DNA of 64,000 bases from JBBITI01 sp963735055 (GTDB lineage Bacteria > Chloroflexota > Dehalococcoidia > Dehalococcoidales > UBA2162), in NCBI GenBank assembly GCA_963735055.1, contig CAVTJN010000004.1, positions 186,001-250,000 on the forward strand. The letters are read 5' to 3'. Shown in pieces: positions 9,304 through 18,622 of this stretch. The first letter of the stretch is position 1; each line of letters opens with the position of its first letter. Position numbers and translations under genes: made by a program. A model generated the notes under the pieces. That model was not told the DNA's origin. It made no database searches and worked only from the letters and a program-made list of their open reading frames with translations.

Positions 9304-10671
9304 CTACTCTTTGACCGATGGAAATCCGGCCGCCCGCCAGGCATCCCAGCTACCCAGAACGTTGTACACCCGGGGGTGACCGCTGCGCTGGAGGATGCTG
9401 GCTGCCAGCCCGGCCCGGTGCCCCACGGTACAGAAGGTGGCCACCGGTTTGCTACGGTCCACCTCGGCCACCTTCGATTCAAGCCTGCCAACATAGATGT
9501 TGCGGGAGCCCGATACGTGGCCGGCCCGCCAATCGTCGTCCTGCCGGACATCGAGCACCACGAGGTCCTCGCCGGCGTCGAGCTTTCGCTTGAGCTCGTG
9601 TACCGAAAGCAGCGGCAGGCTTTCCACCGGAAGGCCGGCGTTGTACCAAGCCTCGATCCCGCCTCTAAGATAACCCAGGATACGATCGAAGCCCAGCCGG
9701 TTGAGGGACTGAAGGGCACGCTCGAGGTGAGAATGATCTTCGAGGACGAGCAGGACAGGCCGGTCATAGGAGAGGACCCAGCCGGCAAAGTCGGGCAAGC
9801 CCTCAAGCCAGATCGAGTAGGACCCCGCTATGTGGGCACCCCCGAAGGCCGGAGGTTCCCGGGTATCGATCAGGAACGCCCCACCCTCGACGAGGGCTTT
9901 AAAGTCGCCGGTGCCGAGCGGTACCGGAGCCGCCGCCTCCCCTAAGAGCGGAGGCCCTTCGAGATTGTACTTTTCCATCTGCCGGAAGTATGGCGGCCAC
10001 TCCAGTTTCTCAGCCACCTTACGCGCCAGGAATGCTTCCCTGGTCAACTGGAGCATGGGGTTAATCTTCTTTTCCGTACCGATGGTAGTGTAATCCCGGT
10101 CGGCGATGCGCCGGCCGCAGACCGAGCCTGCGCCATGGGCGGGGTAGAGAATGACGCCGTCACCCAGGGGCAGCAGACGGTTGAAGACGCTTTCGAAAAG
10201 GGCGGCGGCCAGACGCGGCGCCTCGGCCGGACCATAGAGGTCGGTCCGGCCGACGTCCCCGGCAAAGAGGGCGTCACCACTGAAAACGGCCAGCGTGGCC
10301 CCACCCCGCGCCGGGCTCACCGTGTAGGACATGCTTTCGTCGGTATGCCCGGGGGTGTGGAGCGCCTTCAATATCAGATTGCCGATACGGAACTCCTGCC
10401 CATCGGCCAGCGTCCGGCCGAATTTCCAGTCGAGTCCGGGACCATGGTAAACCTCAGCCCCGGTCAGGTTGGCCAGCTCACGGGAGCCGATGACGAAGTC
10501 TTCGTGGCGGTGAGTCTCAAAAATGTACCTGATGCGCAACTCGTGCTCGCGGGCGCGATCGATGTAGGCCTGACAATCCCGCCGCGGGTCGATTACGACG
10601 GCGTCGGAACCGGCGCCGACGAGATAGGAGTTGTGAGCAATGCCCGGAGAGGTAATACGTTCAAGTATCAT
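9304..10671 (-). CDS. metallo-beta-lactamase fold protein with two rhodanese domains
   Basis: 455 residues: a persulfide-dioxygenase/glyoxalase II-like domain (1-245) and two rhodanese domains (about 255-355 and 360-450). Metal-site motif is H54-R-H56-E-D58-F59; the usual fourth residue histidine is replaced by phenylalanine. Further ligands are in HTPGHT, FSGDALF and PAHG. The first rhodanese domain has no cysteine at the active-site loop (LVLEDHS), the second has one (ATFCTVGHRA). Such fusions are linked to sulfane-sulfur handling. It stands alone, convergent to fprA. Confidence 0.82.
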   Translation of the reverse strand: MILERITSPGIAHNSYLVGAGSDAVVIDPRRDCQAYIDRAREHELRIRYIFETHRHEDFVIGSRELANLTGAEVYHGPGLDWKFGRTLADGQEFRIGNLILKALHTPGHTDESMSYTVSPARGGATLAVFSGDALFAGDVGRTDLYGPAEAPRLAAALFESVFNRLLPLGDGVILYPAHGAGSVCGRRIADRDYTTIGTEKKINPMLQLTREAFLARKVAEKLEWPPYFRQMEKYNLEGPPLLGEAAAPVPLGTGDFKALVEGGAFLIDTREPPAFGGAHIAGSYSIWLEGLPDFAGWVLSYDRPVLLVLEDHSHLERALQSLNRLGFDRILGYLRGGIEAWYNAGLPVESLPLLSVHELKRKLDAGEDLVVLDVRQDDDWRAGHVSGSRNIYVGRLESKVAEVDRSKPVATFCTVGHRAGLAASILQRSGHPRVYNVLGSWDAWRAAGFPSVKE

Positions 10672-10861
10672 TCAGCCACCCGATCCTCAGAAAACTACGG
10701 AGGATTATAGCACGGACTTGGGTATGATGGACGGTAACGATAGTCAGCAACAGGAGTCCGCCCGTTGAAGCGGAAACCCGCTCCAACGGAAGTGGTCAAG
10801 CTGTTTGAAGTGGCTGTCGGTCCCGGACCCCGGCCGGCCAACCGGCGGGTAACCGCGCCGG

Positions 10862-11023
10862 CTATCTAAGCTCGACGCCGAGGAAGAGGGGCCATACCAC
10901 CAGACCTAGGATAATCTTCCACCACACAAGGTTGGCAAAAGAGATGGTGAACAGCCAACCGGTGAACCAGAGCATCCCGGCCAGCGATGCCGCCCCTGCC
11001 GCGCCCTTATTTCCGTCTCCCAT
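10862..11023 (-). CDS. small membrane protein, 53 residues
   Basis: Begins MGDGNKGAAGAAS after GGAGGG; the ATG at 11023 is preferred over an upstream one at 11062. Residues 16-50 are strongly hydrophobic (LAGMLWFTGWLF, WWKIILGLVVWPLFLG), enough for one or two transmembrane helices. No family is recognised. The gap between it and the rhodanese fusion shows nothing definite. Confidence 0.6.
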   Translation of the reverse strand: MGDGNKGAAGAASLAGMLWFTGWLFTISFANLVWWKIILGLVVWPLFLGVELR

Positions 11024-11287
11024 TGTTGTACCCTCCGCTGTCTTCGTTCGGGTCCGTTCCAAGACCGGGGATCTTCAAGTTCTCAGAGGCGCTTCCACGA
11101 ATTAGCCGCGCGCACCCGGATTGCCGGGACTACCGCGGCGCGTCCGGCGAATTTACCGAGTATGATACGCGACTTGCCCCGCAAAGGCAACAGGGCGGCA
11201 TCGGCCGGCCTCCTCCCGCAAACTCGAGGAGGGGGACCGGGCGCCGCCCCCCGCCGGCAGTCGCGGGGAGCGGGCCAACCATGGAAA

Positions 11288-11911
11288 ATGCTAGGATATG
11301 CTATGGACTACGAATCGGAAGAGATCGACCGGCTTGATCTGGACAAATACGGGTTGTCCTATCTCGCGGGCAGGAACATGGTGACCCTGGACCGCGGAGA
11401 TCTGCACAAGCTACTGCTGGCCCTGGGCAACGATGAGATATCGCTTAACCTGCCGGTGCCGTGCACTGCTGACAACGTACGCGAAGTGCTCGCCCGGTCG
11501 GAGTGCCGGAGGTGCGGCCGGTGCTGCCTGCCAAATCCGGCAAATCCGGAAAGCCCGGGGGTTGAAGTGTTCGAAGAAGAGCTCAATGCGATCGCAAACC
11601 ATCTTCACGTCCCGGTTGAGACCCTGGCGCGCAACACGGTCGCCGGCAAGACCGTGCCCTACTCCTTCCAACTGATAAGGCTGGGATTCACGAGGTGGCT
11701 GCCACTACCCTGCCGCTTCTACGATGCGGAACGCAACGGGTGCCAGGTATACCCGGTGCGAGCGGTGGTCTGCCAGGTCTACCCGATTGTCTTCACCGGC
11801 GATGACACGTACATGTCAATCCGGGTCACCTGCGACTACGGCAAAGATGTCTTCATCGGGGCGCTGGAGTCGCTGAGAGCCAGCAATCCAGGCCTGGAAA
11901 TCACGCTCTAG
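11288..11911 (+). CDS. YkgJ-family cysteine-cluster protein
   Basis: About 207 residues. The cluster SECRRCGRCCLPNP is the CxxCxxCC signature of the YkgJ family, proposed to bind iron or zinc; further cysteines lie in LPLPCRFYDAERNGCQVYPVRAVVCQVYP and VTCDYG. ATG at 11288 or 11303 could start the protein; both lie 20-40 bases after GGGGAG and the sequence does not decide. Function unknown; neighbours are two small membrane proteins. Confidence 0.75.
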   Translation: MLGYAMDYESEEIDRLDLDKYGLSYLAGRNMVTLDRGDLHKLLLALGNDEISLNLPVPCTADNVREVLARSECRRCGRCCLPNPANPESPGVEVFEEELNAIANHLHVPVETLARNTVAGKTVPYSFQLIRLGFTRWLPLPCRFYDAERNGCQVYPVRAVVCQVYPIVFTGDDTYMSIRVTCDYGKDVFIGALESLRASNPGLEITL

Positions 11912-12166
11912 ACCCCTGGTAACGGGCAACAGACCCGGCGGCGAACGGTCTCTTCAGAAGTGCGCATACGCGTCCCTGCTTAGGGCGCGCCCGGCAATAC
12001 GCGAAGCCGGCGGGCGCGGTTACATATACCGATCATCAACCAGCGTTCAGGTTAGGCATGAACGGAAGGTCGAAATAGGTAGCCCGGCGGAAGCCGGACC
12101 GCCCGCCCCGGTGATAATCTTAAACCAGAACAAAGAGAAAGCGCCAAGAACAAAGGGGGAAGAAAA

Positions 12167-12325
12167 ATGGAAACCGGATACATAATCGCACTGGCAGTCG
12201 CCATCCCCGTGATCCTGTTCCCCGCAGCTTTCGTGTGGTATCTCAACATCGGCGGCATCGCTGCCGCGGTGAGAGAAGCCAACACCAGGAAAGTTGCCGA
12301 GACGAAAACCGTCACCGCCAAATAG
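12167..12325 (+). CDS. small single-pass membrane protein, 52 residues
   Basis: METGYIIALAVAIPVILFPAAFVWYLN forms one transmembrane helix followed by a basic cytoplasmic-like tail (VREANTRKVAETKTVTAK). It follows GGGGGA and is closed by a strong terminator 26 bases after its stop, so it appears to be its own transcription unit. The 255 bp before it has no other gene. No family recognised. Confidence 0.65.
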   Translation: METGYIIALAVAIPVILFPAAFVWYLNIGGIAAAVREANTRKVAETKTVTAK

Positions 12326-12348
12326 CGCTGACAAACGGTCGATCATAC

Positions 12349-12381
12349 AAAGAGGGTACCGGTGGTACCCTCTTTTCTTTT
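12349..12381 (+). terminator. intrinsic terminator after the 52-residue membrane protein
   Basis: Perfect 10-bp stem AGAGGGTACC (12351-12360) and GGTACCCTCT (12364-12373) with loop GGT, followed by TTTCTTTTT. Confidence 0.92.
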
Positions 12382-12469
12382 TGCCACTTGTGCGCGCCGC
12401 CGCCATCGAGGTATCGTTAAATTAACGGGACTGGGAGTGCGACGTCCCGGAAGAACCGAGGTAGTCCAG

Positions 12470-13639
12470 GTGATCGCGTTACACGGCAAATACAATTCGG
12501 CCAACATAATGATTGACGATCTTGATCAAGAGACGCTCAGTCAGATACGTTCCTTTCTGGACCATCCGGCCTTTGCCGGGACGTACATTGCGATCATGCC
12601 CGACGCTCACGCGGGAGCCGGGGCGGTTATCGGATTCACGGCGCGGCGAAACGACTACGTCATCCCCAATGTGGTGGGAGTCGATATCGGATGCGGTGTG
12701 CTGGCCTACCCGCTGAACGCCCGGCACATCGACTTCCGCTCACTTGACCGCTTCATCAAGACCAATATCCCGAGTGGGTTCAAGATCCGGGGCGCTAATG
12801 ACAGCCTGATCACCGGAGGCAAACCGAAGGACATTTTTGACCGCGGCATGAAGGGAGTAGTTGGCCTGGCCGAGGAAACCGGGCAAGACATGAGCAGGGT
12901 GATCGGATCGGTGGGGACGCTGGGAGGGGGAAATCATTTCATCGAAATCGACAGATCTGACGAGGGGCAATACTGGCTCCTGATTCACTCCGGCAGCAGG
13001 AACTTTGGCCTGCGGGTGGCCAACTACTACCAGAACAAGGCCAAAGAGCTGAAGCCGAAGACCCTCGGTGTGCCTCGGCCGGCGGCCGAGGCACACCGAG
13101 GACTCGAGTACTTGCCCATGGGCAGGGGTGGCGAAGAGTACCTGGAGGCGATGCGGACCGCCCAGTCGTATGCCCGGTTAAACCGGGCGGTGATGGCCCA
13201 GGTAATACTGACTTTCTTCGATCAGACCGAGGGCGACACCGAGGCGATCGAAACCGTACACAACTACATCAGCTTAGAGGACAACATCATTCGTAAGGGG
13301 GCGGTGTCGGCCCGGGCCGGAGAGAGACTGATCATCCCCTTCAACATGAGGGACGGGGTGATGGTCTGCCGCGGGAAAGGGAGCAGTAAGTGGAACTACT
13401 CAGCGCCGCACGGCGCGGGGCGGATCCTGTCGCGAAGCCAGGCCCGAAAGAAGCTGTCGCTGGACGAGTTTCAGGAAGCGATGCAGGGGATCTACACCTC
13501 CACCGCCACACGGGACACCATCGATGAGGCGCCGGCGGCCTACAAGAGCAAGGACGCGATCGTAAAGGCCGTAGCCGAAACGGTGGATATTGAGTTCTTC
13601 ATGAAGCCGGTCTACAACTTCAAAGCGGGTGGGGAGTGA
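12470..13639 (+). CDS. rtcB: RtcB-family RNA ligase
   Basis: GTP-dependent 3'-phosphate RNA ligase used in RNA repair. Metal-binding residues D72 and C75 are in VGVDIGCGV; later ligands are in GGGNHFIE and LIHSGSR, and the guanylate site in PHGAGR. GTG at 12470 is chosen because the homology begins VIALHGKYN; the open frame continues upstream through the terminator, which is not coding. 389 residues. A perfect 37-bp palindrome lies inside the gene (13064-13100). The end overlaps the convergent GNAT gene by 20 bases. No archease gene is nearby. Confidence 0.9.
   Translation: MIALHGKYNSANIMIDDLDQETLSQIRSFLDHPAFAGTYIAIMPDAHAGAGAVIGFTARRNDYVIPNVVGVDIGCGVLAYPLNARHIDFRSLDRFIKTNIPSGFKIRGANDSLITGGKPKDIFDRGMKGVVGLAEETGQDMSRVIGSVGTLGGGNHFIEIDRSDEGQYWLLIHSGSRNFGLRVANYYQNKAKELKPKTLGVPRPAAEAHRGLEYLPMGRGGEEYLEAMRTAQSYARLNRAVMAQVILTFFDQTEGDTEAIETVHNYISLEDNIIRKGAVSARAGERLIIPFNMRDGVMVCRGKGSSKWNYSAPHGAGRILSRSQARKKLSLDEFQEAMQGIYTSTATRDTIDEAPAAYKSKDAIVKAVAETVDIEFFMKPVYNFKAGGE
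13064..13100. repeat. perfect palindrome inside rtcB
   Basis: 17-base arms (CTCGGTGTGCCTCGGCC at 13064-13080 and its exact complement at 13084-13100) around loop GGC. It encodes the LGVPRPAAEAHRGLE segment of RtcB. Confidence 0.9.
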
Positions 13640-14255
13640 GGGGGGGCCGGAGCATGTACCACAAGTCGACGGCATCATCCAGAACGTCCGTGGCGAACAC
13701 CCGGTAGCCGAAGTGCTCATAGAGGGTCACATTCTCCGGCCGGGTCGTCTCCAGATAGACAGCGGTCGACTCCGCATGTGATTCCGCCATTTCGCCCACG
13801 GCGTCGAGAAGCACGCGGCTGAATCCCCGCCCCTGGAACTCCGGACGGACACCGATGGCGGCCAGGTAAAAGTGGCTTTGCCCCGGGGCGTGCTTGCGAG
13901 ACAGGCGGGAGAACCGTCCGAGACGATCGAAGGATTCGGGGTTTATGCTCGACCGAAACCGGTCGTACTTTTCGGCCAACGATGGTGGCCAGGCCTTGTC
14001 CTCCGGCGGCGACAGGCAGGCCACTCCGGCGAGTCTGCCATCACTGGATGTGCCGATGATCGGCCACCCCAGTTCCAGACGCGCCTCGCAGACGAAACGA
14101 AAGAGATCACCAATGTGACGGGAGTAGGCCGGTCCCGAAAATACGTACTTCATAAGCGGATCATTTTCAAATGCCAGCGCCAGCACTCCAGCCGCCGCAT
14201 CCAGCGAATCGGGGCGAATCTCAATCCAGGAGTCTGAAGGCCGGTCAGGTTTCAT
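13620..14255 (-). CDS. GNAT-family N-acetyltransferase
   Basis: 211 residues with the acetyl-CoA loop in VRPEFQGRGFSRVLLDAVGE and a C-terminal strand pattern VYLETTRPENVTLYEHFGYRV, both typical of GNAT enzymes. Substrate unknown. Convergent with rtcB and followed upstream by a divergently unrelated flavin reductase on the same strand. Confidence 0.85.
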   Translation of the reverse strand: MKPDRPSDSWIEIRPDSLDAAAGVLALAFENDPLMKYVFSGPAYSRHIGDLFRFVCEARLELGWPIIGTSSDGRLAGVACLSPPEDKAWPPSLAEKYDRFRSSINPESFDRLGRFSRLSRKHAPGQSHFYLAAIGVRPEFQGRGFSRVLLDAVGEMAESHAESTAVYLETTRPENVTLYEHFGYRVFATDVLDDAVDLWYMLRPPLTPHPL

Positions 14256-14296
14256 GCTGTCACGTTCCGCCCAATTAGCTTCGAAGCCGAGACTCC

Positions 14297-14827
14297 CTAC
14301 GCCCGCTTCTTAACCACGTCCCCCAACCCCCAGTAACCGCTCCCGGCCAGTACAAGCGGGTCGATCTTCTTCATGTCGGGTTTGTCCTCGACCATGGCTT
14401 CCCGGGCCACATATGTCTCGACGATCTCCCCGACAAACACTTCGTTGCGGGGCAGGTCGATGGTATTAATGAGCTTGCACAGCATATTGACGGGACACTC
14501 GGCGATCATCGGGGCCTTGTTAACGGAGCCGTAAAAGGCGGTGAAGACGCCCGACTTGTCGGTGTCCCGTCCGGACACGCGGCCGACATATTCGGTTTGG
14601 CCGATCAGGTCACGGGAAGGGATATTGACGCTGAAGTAGCCGTTTTCCTTGATGCCGGCGTTGGTGTAGTGGGCCTTGTTGATCGAGATATAGACCGTGG
14701 GCGGGCTCAGGGACATGCCGCCAAAGGAACCCAGGGTAATGTAGTTGGCCTTCCCGCCGACCAGGGCGCCGGCGATAACAGCCGGTGAGACGCTTACCCA
14801 CCGGTTACCCGCCAGTATCTTTTCCAT
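14297..14827 (-). CDS. flavin reductase-like FMN-binding protein
   Basis: 176-residue split-barrel flavin-binding domain: VIAGALVGGKANYITLGSFGGMSLSPP and ISINKAHYTNAGIKENGYFSVNIPS are family signatures. A probable FMN-dependent reductase or flavoprotein of unknown partner. Confidence 0.82.
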   Translation of the reverse strand: MEKILAGNRWVSVSPAVIAGALVGGKANYITLGSFGGMSLSPPTVYISINKAHYTNAGIKENGYFSVNIPSRDLIGQTEYVGRVSGRDTDKSGVFTAFYGSVNKAPMIAECPVNMLCKLINTIDLPRNEVFVGEIVETYVAREAMVEDKPDMKKIDPLVLAGSGYWGLGDVVKKRA

Positions 14828-14971
14828 CCGTTCATCCCCGATGCTATTCAGTCAGTACCGTATGATAACCGCAGCAGGGCATCGGCGCAATGCTGCGAAC
14901 ATCTCGCGACCGGCCGGTTGACCAACAACGGCCAACAGGATATGATGCGCCTGACCGGGGCAGGAGGGCCG

Positions 14972-15661
14972 ATGGACCAACGTCTCGCGATTGTAAGAGC
15001 AGCTTACGACCGTACGGTCGACGAATTCCGGAAAGGGGCCGACCCGTTGCGGGATGTCCCCGACGCCATCAGGGAGTCTGCTTTCTTCCGGTCGTTCACA
15101 TCGGGGCCGAGCGCGTCGAACAGTGCCACCGCCGATATCAAGCGCTATCTGAGACCCCGGTCCGGCACGAGATTCCTCGACGTCGGCTGCTGCGCCAACC
15201 TGGCAAACTACCGGCTGGACAGTTGGCCATCAACATACTACGGCGTGGATATCAGCCCGGCGCTAATCGAGGCCATGAAAGGCTTTGCCTCAGCCCGGGG
15301 GCTGTCGCCGGGGGGCCTTTACGTGGCCGAGGTGAGGCGCCTGCCATTCTGGGACAAGTTCTTCGACATGGCGGCGGCCGTCGGCGTATTCGAATACTGC
15401 AGTCTGCGCTATATCAGAGGCGCGCTCGGCGAACTGAACCGGGTGATGAAACCCGGGGCACGGCTGGTGGTGGACATTCCCAACCGCGAACACCCCTACG
15501 CCCGTGACATGGCCAGACTGGAGCGGTTCCTGGGCCGGCCGATCTACCTGCACTTCCGCAAGAAGTTCGAGAACGCGCTGGCGCCATACTTTTCGGTGGA
15601 CCGGGTGGACGATAGCCAGGCGATGATCAAGTTCTTCGCCCGCCGGTTAAGACAAAAGTAG
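14972..15661 (+). CDS. SAM-dependent methyltransferase, class I
   Basis: 229 residues. Motif I is TRFLDVGCCANLANY, followed by YYGVDISPALIEAM and the post-motif FDMAAAVGVFEYC; LNRVMKPGARLVVDIPN resembles small-molecule methyltransferases. ATG at 14972 is picked for the AGGAGGG at 14962-14968; in-frame ATGs at 14942 and 14918 are possible. Substrate unknown. Confidence 0.8.
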   Translation: MDQRLAIVRAAYDRTVDEFRKGADPLRDVPDAIRESAFFRSFTSGPSASNSATADIKRYLRPRSGTRFLDVGCCANLANYRLDSWPSTYYGVDISPALIEAMKGFASARGLSPGGLYVAEVRRLPFWDKFFDMAAAVGVFEYCSLRYIRGALGELNRVMKPGARLVVDIPNREHPYARDMARLERFLGRPIYLHFRKKFENALAPYFSVDRVDDSQAMIKFFARRLRQK

Positions 15662-15681
15662 CCCGCCTTGTTCACTGATCA

Positions 15682-16308
15682 TCACGACAACCCGAACATT
15701 CGAGCCACCAGGAACATGACGGCGGCGGAGCCGATGGGTATGGTCAGGTTGTCGTTGACCCGCCAGGGAAGCGCCTGGGCCAGCGTGGCCGCCAGTGCGC
15801 CGATGGCGCCGACTCCGAGCCCGGGCCTGGGTGACCACACGGTTACGGCGACGGCCAGCAACAGACACACGATCAGGCAGGCCAGATGTCCTTCGGCATT
15901 CTTAGCCCGAAGCTTCGTCCGCCCCAGCCACCGGCCGACCGCCGAGGCGACGGGGTCGCCTAAGGCAAGGAACAGGATGGCCAGGACCGAGATGTCAGTG
16001 GGGAAAACGACCATGGTCGCCGTTATGCCGATCAGAAAATAAGTGGCCCCGGTAACCCTGGTGTCTTCCTCGGGACGCAGGAACAGGTCCAATTGGCGGC
16101 GGAGCCACCGGCGCAGCCGTGGAAACACGAAACTGACGAACTCACCCAGCACAAACAGCCCGGTCAGGGCGGCCGCGGCGACGATGACACAATCCCTTGG
16201 GCCGAAGTGCAGGGCGACAGCGAAGGATATTCCCAAAGAGGCATGGGCCAACGACCGGGCGATGACGCGTCTCTTCAAAGGAATATCCAGGCTCAAATCA
16301 TTCCCCAC
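15682..16308 (-). CDS. Sec59/DGK1/VTE5-type CTP-dependent membrane kinase
   Basis: 208 residues with about six hydrophobic segments and the signature LALGDPVASAVGRWLGRTKL followed by GHLACLIVCLL. Relatives phosphorylate dolichol, diacylglycerol or phytol with CTP. The true substrate here is unknown; a polyprenol or isoprenoid alcohol is plausible. Confidence 0.72.
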   Translation of the reverse strand: MGNDLSLDIPLKRRVIARSLAHASLGISFAVALHFGPRDCVIVAAAALTGLFVLGEFVSFVFPRLRRWLRRQLDLFLRPEEDTRVTGATYFLIGITATMVVFPTDISVLAILFLALGDPVASAVGRWLGRTKLRAKNAEGHLACLIVCLLLAVAVTVWSPRPGLGVGAIGALAATLAQALPWRVNDNLTIPIGSAAVMFLVARMFGLS

Positions 16309-16369
16309 GCAGCCTCAAAGCAGCGAGCAACAGCCAATCCCTGAAACGGGCGCGAACCGGAACGACCGG

Positions 16370-17179
16370 CTATGGGGCCAGAGCTTCGTTGATCTGGTCA
16401 CGCATCGTTCCGGCGGCGCGGCGCGCAGCCGCCGCAAAGTCGTTACCCCGGGAGGCGTAAAGTATCTGCCGCGAGGAGTTGATGACCGTCCGGTTCCGCC
16501 GGACGTCGATCCCGTTCTTCACGGTCAAGGCGAGGTCGCCGCCCTGGGCGCCCACGCCCGGCACCAGGAACGGCAAGTCGGGATAGCTCTTACGGACGGC
16601 TTTGAGTTCGTCCGGGTAAGTGGCGCCCACCACGAGACCGACGTTGCCGTACCGGTTCCAGCTGTTGGCCTTGGCAGCTACTATTTCGTGGAGCTGCCGG
16701 ATGCCATCGCTGGTCTCGCACCGCAACGACTGAAAATCAACGGCGCCGGCGTTCGAGGTGCGGCAGAGAATGAATATCCCCTTCTGCTGGTAATCAAGGA
16801 AGGGTGCAACGGCGTCGGACCCGAGGTAGGGATTAACGGTGCAGCCATCAAAGCCATAGTAGTCGAATAGTGCCCTGGCGTAGGCTTTGGCCGTATTTCC
16901 GATATCACTGCGCTTGGCATCGGCAATGACGGGCACCCCGGTCGGTATGAGCTTCACCGTCTCCCGCAGGGCAGTCATCCCGTCGATACCGAGCGCTTCG
17001 TAAAAAGCGAGGTTGGGCTTGTAGGCACAGACGAGATCCGAAGTAGCCTCGACGATGACGCGGTTAAAATCCAGCACGCCCATGCCCGCGGGCATCAGGT
17101 CCGGATCGGGGTCGAGCCCGACACAGACGAGGCTGCCGTTCTTGTGGACGGCCGCGGCTAGCTTGTCCAAGAAACGCAT
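16370..17179 (-). CDS. pyrF: orotidine 5'-phosphate decarboxylase
   Basis: Final step of UMP synthesis. 269 residues, the longer type 2 class: VGLDPDPDLMP at the start, active-site VIADAKRSDIGNTA, then TVNPYLGSDAV and VPGVGAQGGD. ATG at 17179 is preferred because GGAGGAG is directly upstream; an earlier in-frame ATG lacks a site. No other pyr gene is near. Confidence 0.93.
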   Translation of the reverse strand: MRFLDKLAAAVHKNGSLVCVGLDPDPDLMPAGMGVLDFNRVIVEATSDLVCAYKPNLAFYEALGIDGMTALRETVKLIPTGVPVIADAKRSDIGNTAKAYARALFDYYGFDGCTVNPYLGSDAVAPFLDYQQKGIFILCRTSNAGAVDFQSLRCETSDGIRQLHEIVAAKANSWNRYGNVGLVVGATYPDELKAVRKSYPDLPFLVPGVGAQGGDLALTVKNGIDVRRNRTVINSSRQILYASRGNDFAAAARRAAGTMRDQINEALAP

Positions 17180-17262
17180 GGTGCTCCTCCCCACCCAAAC
17201 GATGCTTGTTGATATTAGCAGTCAATCTGCGTGAGGTCAAACAGACAAATCACTGATGTAGT

Positions 17263-17292
17263 TTGACACGCCCCGACGGCCGCCTATATATT
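17263..17292 (+). promoter_or_regulatory. putative sigma-70 promoter for the Re-citrate synthase gene
   Basis: TTGACA at 17263-17268 and TATATA at 17285-17290 (16-base spacer) or TATATT at 17287-17292 (18-base spacer), about 30 bases before the start codon. Confidence 0.6.
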
Positions 17293-17322
17293 GACAAGAA
17301 GAACGCCTGAAGGGGAAGAGAG

Positions 17323-18565
17323 ATGAAGGGGAAGATATTCATTGTCGACGTGACCAACCGCGACGGGGTACAAACCGCCAAGCTTGGCCTCTCCAAACTG
17401 GCCAAGACCATGATCAACATCTACCTCAACGAAATGGGAGTCTACCAGAGCGAGTTTGGGTTCCCCACCACCCGGCACGAATCGAACTACCTGAAGGCGA
17501 ACCTGGAACTCAAAAAGATGGGAGTCCTAGACCCGATCCACCTGGGCGGCTGGCTGCGGGCGACTACCGATGACGTGAACCGGGCATTTGAACTGGTACC
17601 TGAACTCGAGGACTTGAACCTTTCGATCTCGACTTCCAGCCAGATGATCCGCAGCAAGTTCCGCGCCATCACGAGCGAACAGGCGGTGCTGGATACGGCG
17701 ATGGCTGCTCTCGATACCGCCCTCAAACACGGCGCCCGCCACGTCGGGATCAATGCCGAAGATGCGTCCCGGACGGATCTGGACTTCCTGGTACGTTTCG
17801 GACAGGCGGCCAGGGAGCACGGCGCCGCCCGTTTACGGTACTGCGATACGCTGGGTTACGACACTCCATTTACGATATATGAAACATGCAAGGTGGTGGC
17901 CAAGGCCGTGGGACTGCCGATCGAACTGCATTGCCACAACGACCTGGGGATGGCGGTGGCCAATTCGGTGGCGGGGGCGATGGGCGTGGTAGAAGCCGGA
18001 CAGGATGCCTACATCAACACCACGGTCAACGGCATCGGCGAACGGGCGGGTAATGCCGACCTGCTGGCGGTGGTCCTGGCCCTCAAGAAGGCCAAAGGCA
18101 TGGCCCGGAAGCACACTTTCGGCATGCCGATTCACCTGAACATGGCCTGGAAGCTGTGCAACTACGCCAGCTATGCCTTCAAAGTACCAATTGCGATCAA
18201 TCAGCCCGGTGTCGGCGCGAACGCTTTTGCCCACGCCTCCGGGATACATGCCGACGGCGTACTCAAAGACCCGCACAACTACGAGCTCTACGATTTCGAA
18301 GAGCTCGGCCGGGGCGATCCGGAGATGGTTGAAACCGGGCGCGAGATCTGCTCCGGGGAGTACAGCGGCATATCCGGCTTCCGCCACATTATGGGCAAGC
18401 TGGAGGTCGACCTGACCCACCGCGCCGACGCAGAAAACATTCTCGAACTGGTCCGCTTCGCCAACGTGGAAGCGCAGAAGCCGCTCGTCGAGGAAGAACT
18501 GCTGTTCATCGCCCGGTATCCCGAGATTCGCGCGCGAACTGCTGACGTTGGCGCCACTGGCGTAG
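17323..18565 (+). CDS. Re-citrate synthase (homocitrate/isopropylmalate synthase family), frameshift at end
   Basis: Condenses acetyl-CoA with oxaloacetate to citrate. The metal-binding start reads IVDVTNRDGVQT (D14) where homocitrate and isopropylmalate synthases have LRDGEQ; to my knowledge this variant and the following QSEFGFPTTRHE are characteristic of Re-citrate synthases such as those of Clostridium kluyveri and Dehalococcoides. HCHND supplies the two metal histidines. Near the end one extra base around 18527-18532 shifts the frame; without it the protein ends EIARELLTLAPLA at TAG 18563-18565 (413 residues), otherwise it would run into the convergent gene. Aconitase and isocitrate dehydrogenase genes follow on the opposite strand. 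Homocitrate synthase is the main alternative. Confidence 0.8.
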
Positions 18566-18622
18566 GACCGGGTGAGGACCCGGCGGGTGGGTTTCACGAG
18601 GACGACTCAGCACTTGTCGCGT

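Noticed and set aside
16043..16870. 275-codon plus-strand frame opposite pyrF and the membrane kinase
   Set aside because: Covers two real genes in reverse; no domain seen.
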